Below are positions 6,124-7,151 of a stretch of DNA of 7,151 nt, piece after piece. The stretch lies in NCBI GenBank assembly GCA_964411425.1, contig CAYPKW010000108.1, forward strand, positions 1 through 7,151. Reading direction: 5' to 3'. Made by a program: the position numbers and the translations under genes. The number at the start of each line of letters is the position of its first letter. Position 1 is the stretch's first letter. The notes beneath the pieces were generated by a model. That model did not search any database and was not told the origin of the DNA. It saw only the letters and a program-made list of their open reading frames with translations. The stretch is from CAYPKW01 sp964411425. GTDB taxonomy: Bacteria; Pseudomonadota; Alphaproteobacteria; Dongiales; Dongiaceae.

Positions 6124-6149
6124 CTAGCTAGAATATCTAGCTAGAATAT
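6124..6149. promoter_or_regulatory. Tandem 13-bp CTAG-rich repeat, candidate toxin-antitoxin operator
   Basis: CTAGCTAGAATAT occurs twice, perfectly and without a spacer (6124-6136 and 6137-6149). Each unit begins with the self-complementary CTAGCTAG, so the two copies also make an inverted repeat with a 5-base AATAT centre. The block ends one base before the antitoxin ribosome-binding site. On the minus strand it contains two TATTCT strings (6148-6143 and 6135-6130) that could act as -10 elements, but I see no matching -35. The GNAT stop codon (6143-6141) lies within the second copy. Antitoxins of this family usually repress their own operon by binding such repeats. Confidence 0.65.
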
Positions 6150-7148
6150 GGCGCCCTTCCCCTGTGGCGTCAAGCAGCCCCGCGCGTCGCCCAGGAGCGC
6201 CCTGAACTCGTCGCCGCTGGCGTAGCAGAACACTACTTCCGGCCATTCCTCGGCGACCTTGCGGTAGAACGCGCGCGCGGATGCGTTTGTCTTCAGCACC
6301 TGCCAGGTCATGAACCGCGCGCCGGCGGCGAGCGCATCCCGCGCCGCCGCGCCCATCAACGCCAGCCCGATGCCCCGGCCGCGCGCCCGCGGCATGACGT
6401 AGAGATCCGACAGCAACAGCCCCGGCGCCGCGGTTTCGGTGTCGTAGAGGAGCCAGTGGAGCGCATAGCCGACGACGTGCCCGGATTCCGCCGCCACCAT
6501 CATGGCGAAGGCGGGCCTGGGCCCGAAGCCGTCGGCCATGAGCCGGCGCTCGACATCGGCCGGCGGCCGCCAGCCCATCTCGACGAGCAACGCCTCGATC
6601 ATCGCCGCCACGCCCGGGCATTCCGAGGAGAGGGGCGCGCGCAATTCGAGGCCGGGCGGCGAGGGCGCCGCCGCCAGCCGCTCCAGCTTCCGGCCGCCGG
6701 CCCCGCACATCAGGATGGCGGCGGCCTCGTGGCCGACTCGGGCGTAGAACCCGCGCGCCTCGGTGTTGGCGGCCTCGACGGTCCAAGCCGCGAGCTCGGC
6801 GCCGGTGGTGCTGCCCGCGCGCGCCACCGCCGCCACGAGCGCGCGCCCGAGCCCCCGGCGGCGCCACCTCTCGGCGACGTAGAGATCGACGAGGAAGACG
6901 CTCTGCGCCATCCGGTCGGTGTCGTAGTCGGGGCAATGCAACGCGTAGCCCACGGGCCTGCCGTCGATCTCGGCGATATGTCCGGCGAACGCCGGCCGCG
7001 CGCCGAATCCCGCGCGCCGGAACGCCTCGGCGTCGAAGGCGGGCGCGGGCTTCAACTCATGCCGGCTCAAGGCCGCGCACATGGCCGCGACCGCCTCGCC
7101 GTCCTCGGGGCGAGCCGGGCGGATCGTCGCGTTATCGAGGCGCGGCAT
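6141..7148 (-). CDS. Tandem-GNAT acetyltransferase (internally duplicated)
   Basis: This is a 335-residue protein of two GNAT-family N-acetyltransferase domains; the acceptor substrate is unknown. Family landmarks recur with an exact 160-residue offset: RPAFA at 51-55 and 211-215, GYALH at 67-71 and 227-231, DLYV at 88-91 and 248-251, the acetyl-CoA pyrophosphate loop RRRGLG at 96-101 and RGRGIG at 256-261, W122 and W282, N128 and N288 with a following FY at 134-135 and 294-295, and C148 and C308. Both acetyl-CoA loops look intact, so neither half is obviously dead. A 15-residue tail (321-335) has no counterpart in the first half. ATG 7148 starts MPRLDNATIRPARPEDGEAV, a normal GNAT N-terminus, but only three bases precede it, so the ribosome-binding site and any earlier start are out of view. 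The gene lies 29 nt upstream of the antitoxin on the same strand and may be co-transcribed with it. A role linked to the toxin-antitoxin pair is possible but not shown. Confidence 0.88.
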   Translation of the reverse strand: MPRLDNATIRPARPEDGEAVAAMCAALSRHELKPAPAFDAEAFRRAGFGARPAFAGHIAEIDGRPVGYALHCPDYDTDRMAQSVFLVDLYVAERWRRRGLGRALVAAVARAGSTTGAELAAWTVEAANTEARGFYARVGHEAAAILMCGAGGRKLERLAAAPSPPGLELRAPLSSECPGVAAMIEALLVEMGWRPPADVERRLMADGFGPRPAFAMMVAAESGHVVGYALHWLLYDTETAAPGLLLSDLYVMPRARGRGIGLALMGAAARDALAAGARFMTWQVLKTNASARAFYRKVAEEWPEVVFCYASGDEFRALLGDARGCLTPQGKGAIF

Positions 7149-7151
7149 GGG

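Noticed and set aside
6124..6936. 270-codon minus-strand frame overlapping the GNAT gene
   Set aside because: It is an out-of-frame shadow; the true frame shows two aligned GNAT domains.

Overview
The window is high-GC DNA (by eye about two thirds G+C or more, not computed) from a bacterium that looks like an alphaproteobacterium, probably Hyphomicrobiales or Rhodospirillales. That placement rests on the dnaN-recF-gyrB order, the alphaproteobacterial character of the DnaN and GyrB proteins, and a GyrB of full Gram-negative length (812 residues).

Left part (1-4877, plus strand): a replication and DNA-topology operon. An extended -10 promoter element and a 13-nt palindrome precede dnaN (DNA polymerase III sliding clamp). 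recF (recombination mediator ATPase) and gyrB (DNA gyrase ATPase subunit) follow. recF and gyrB overlap by ATGA, inside a 9-bp tandem duplication. recF is unusual: no ATG, GTG or TTG lies in frame upstream of its conserved N-terminus. An ACG sits exactly where the E. coli RecF start Met aligns.

Middle part (4878-5425): a 548-bp gap between converging genes. It holds small hairpins behind gyrB and, on the minus strand, a near-consensus sigma-70 promoter (TTGACA, 16-nt spacer, TATAGT). A G+C-rich discriminator, two short hairpins and a boxA-like segment resembling alphaproteobacterial rRNA leaders come next. No 16S rRNA follows; the leader runs towards the 3' end of gyrB. This apparent orphan rRNA-type promoter and leader is the most unexpected feature here.

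Right part (5426-7148, minus strand): three genes read GNAT -> antitoxin -> toxin. The GNAT protein is a gapless internal duplication with a 160-residue period. Its stop codon lies within a perfect 13-bp tandem repeat, rich in CTAG, just upstream of a Phd/YefM-type antitoxin gene. The antitoxin overlaps a VapC-like PIN-domain toxin by one base (TGATG). The repeat is a good candidate operator for toxin-antitoxin autoregulation.

I see no CRISPR array, insertion sequence, tRNA or rRNA gene body in the window, and no clear DnaA box. I did not find a wholly new multi-gene system. The best candidates for something undescribed are the orphan rRNA-type leader, the recF start, and the repeat shared by the GNAT 3' end and the toxin-antitoxin control region.
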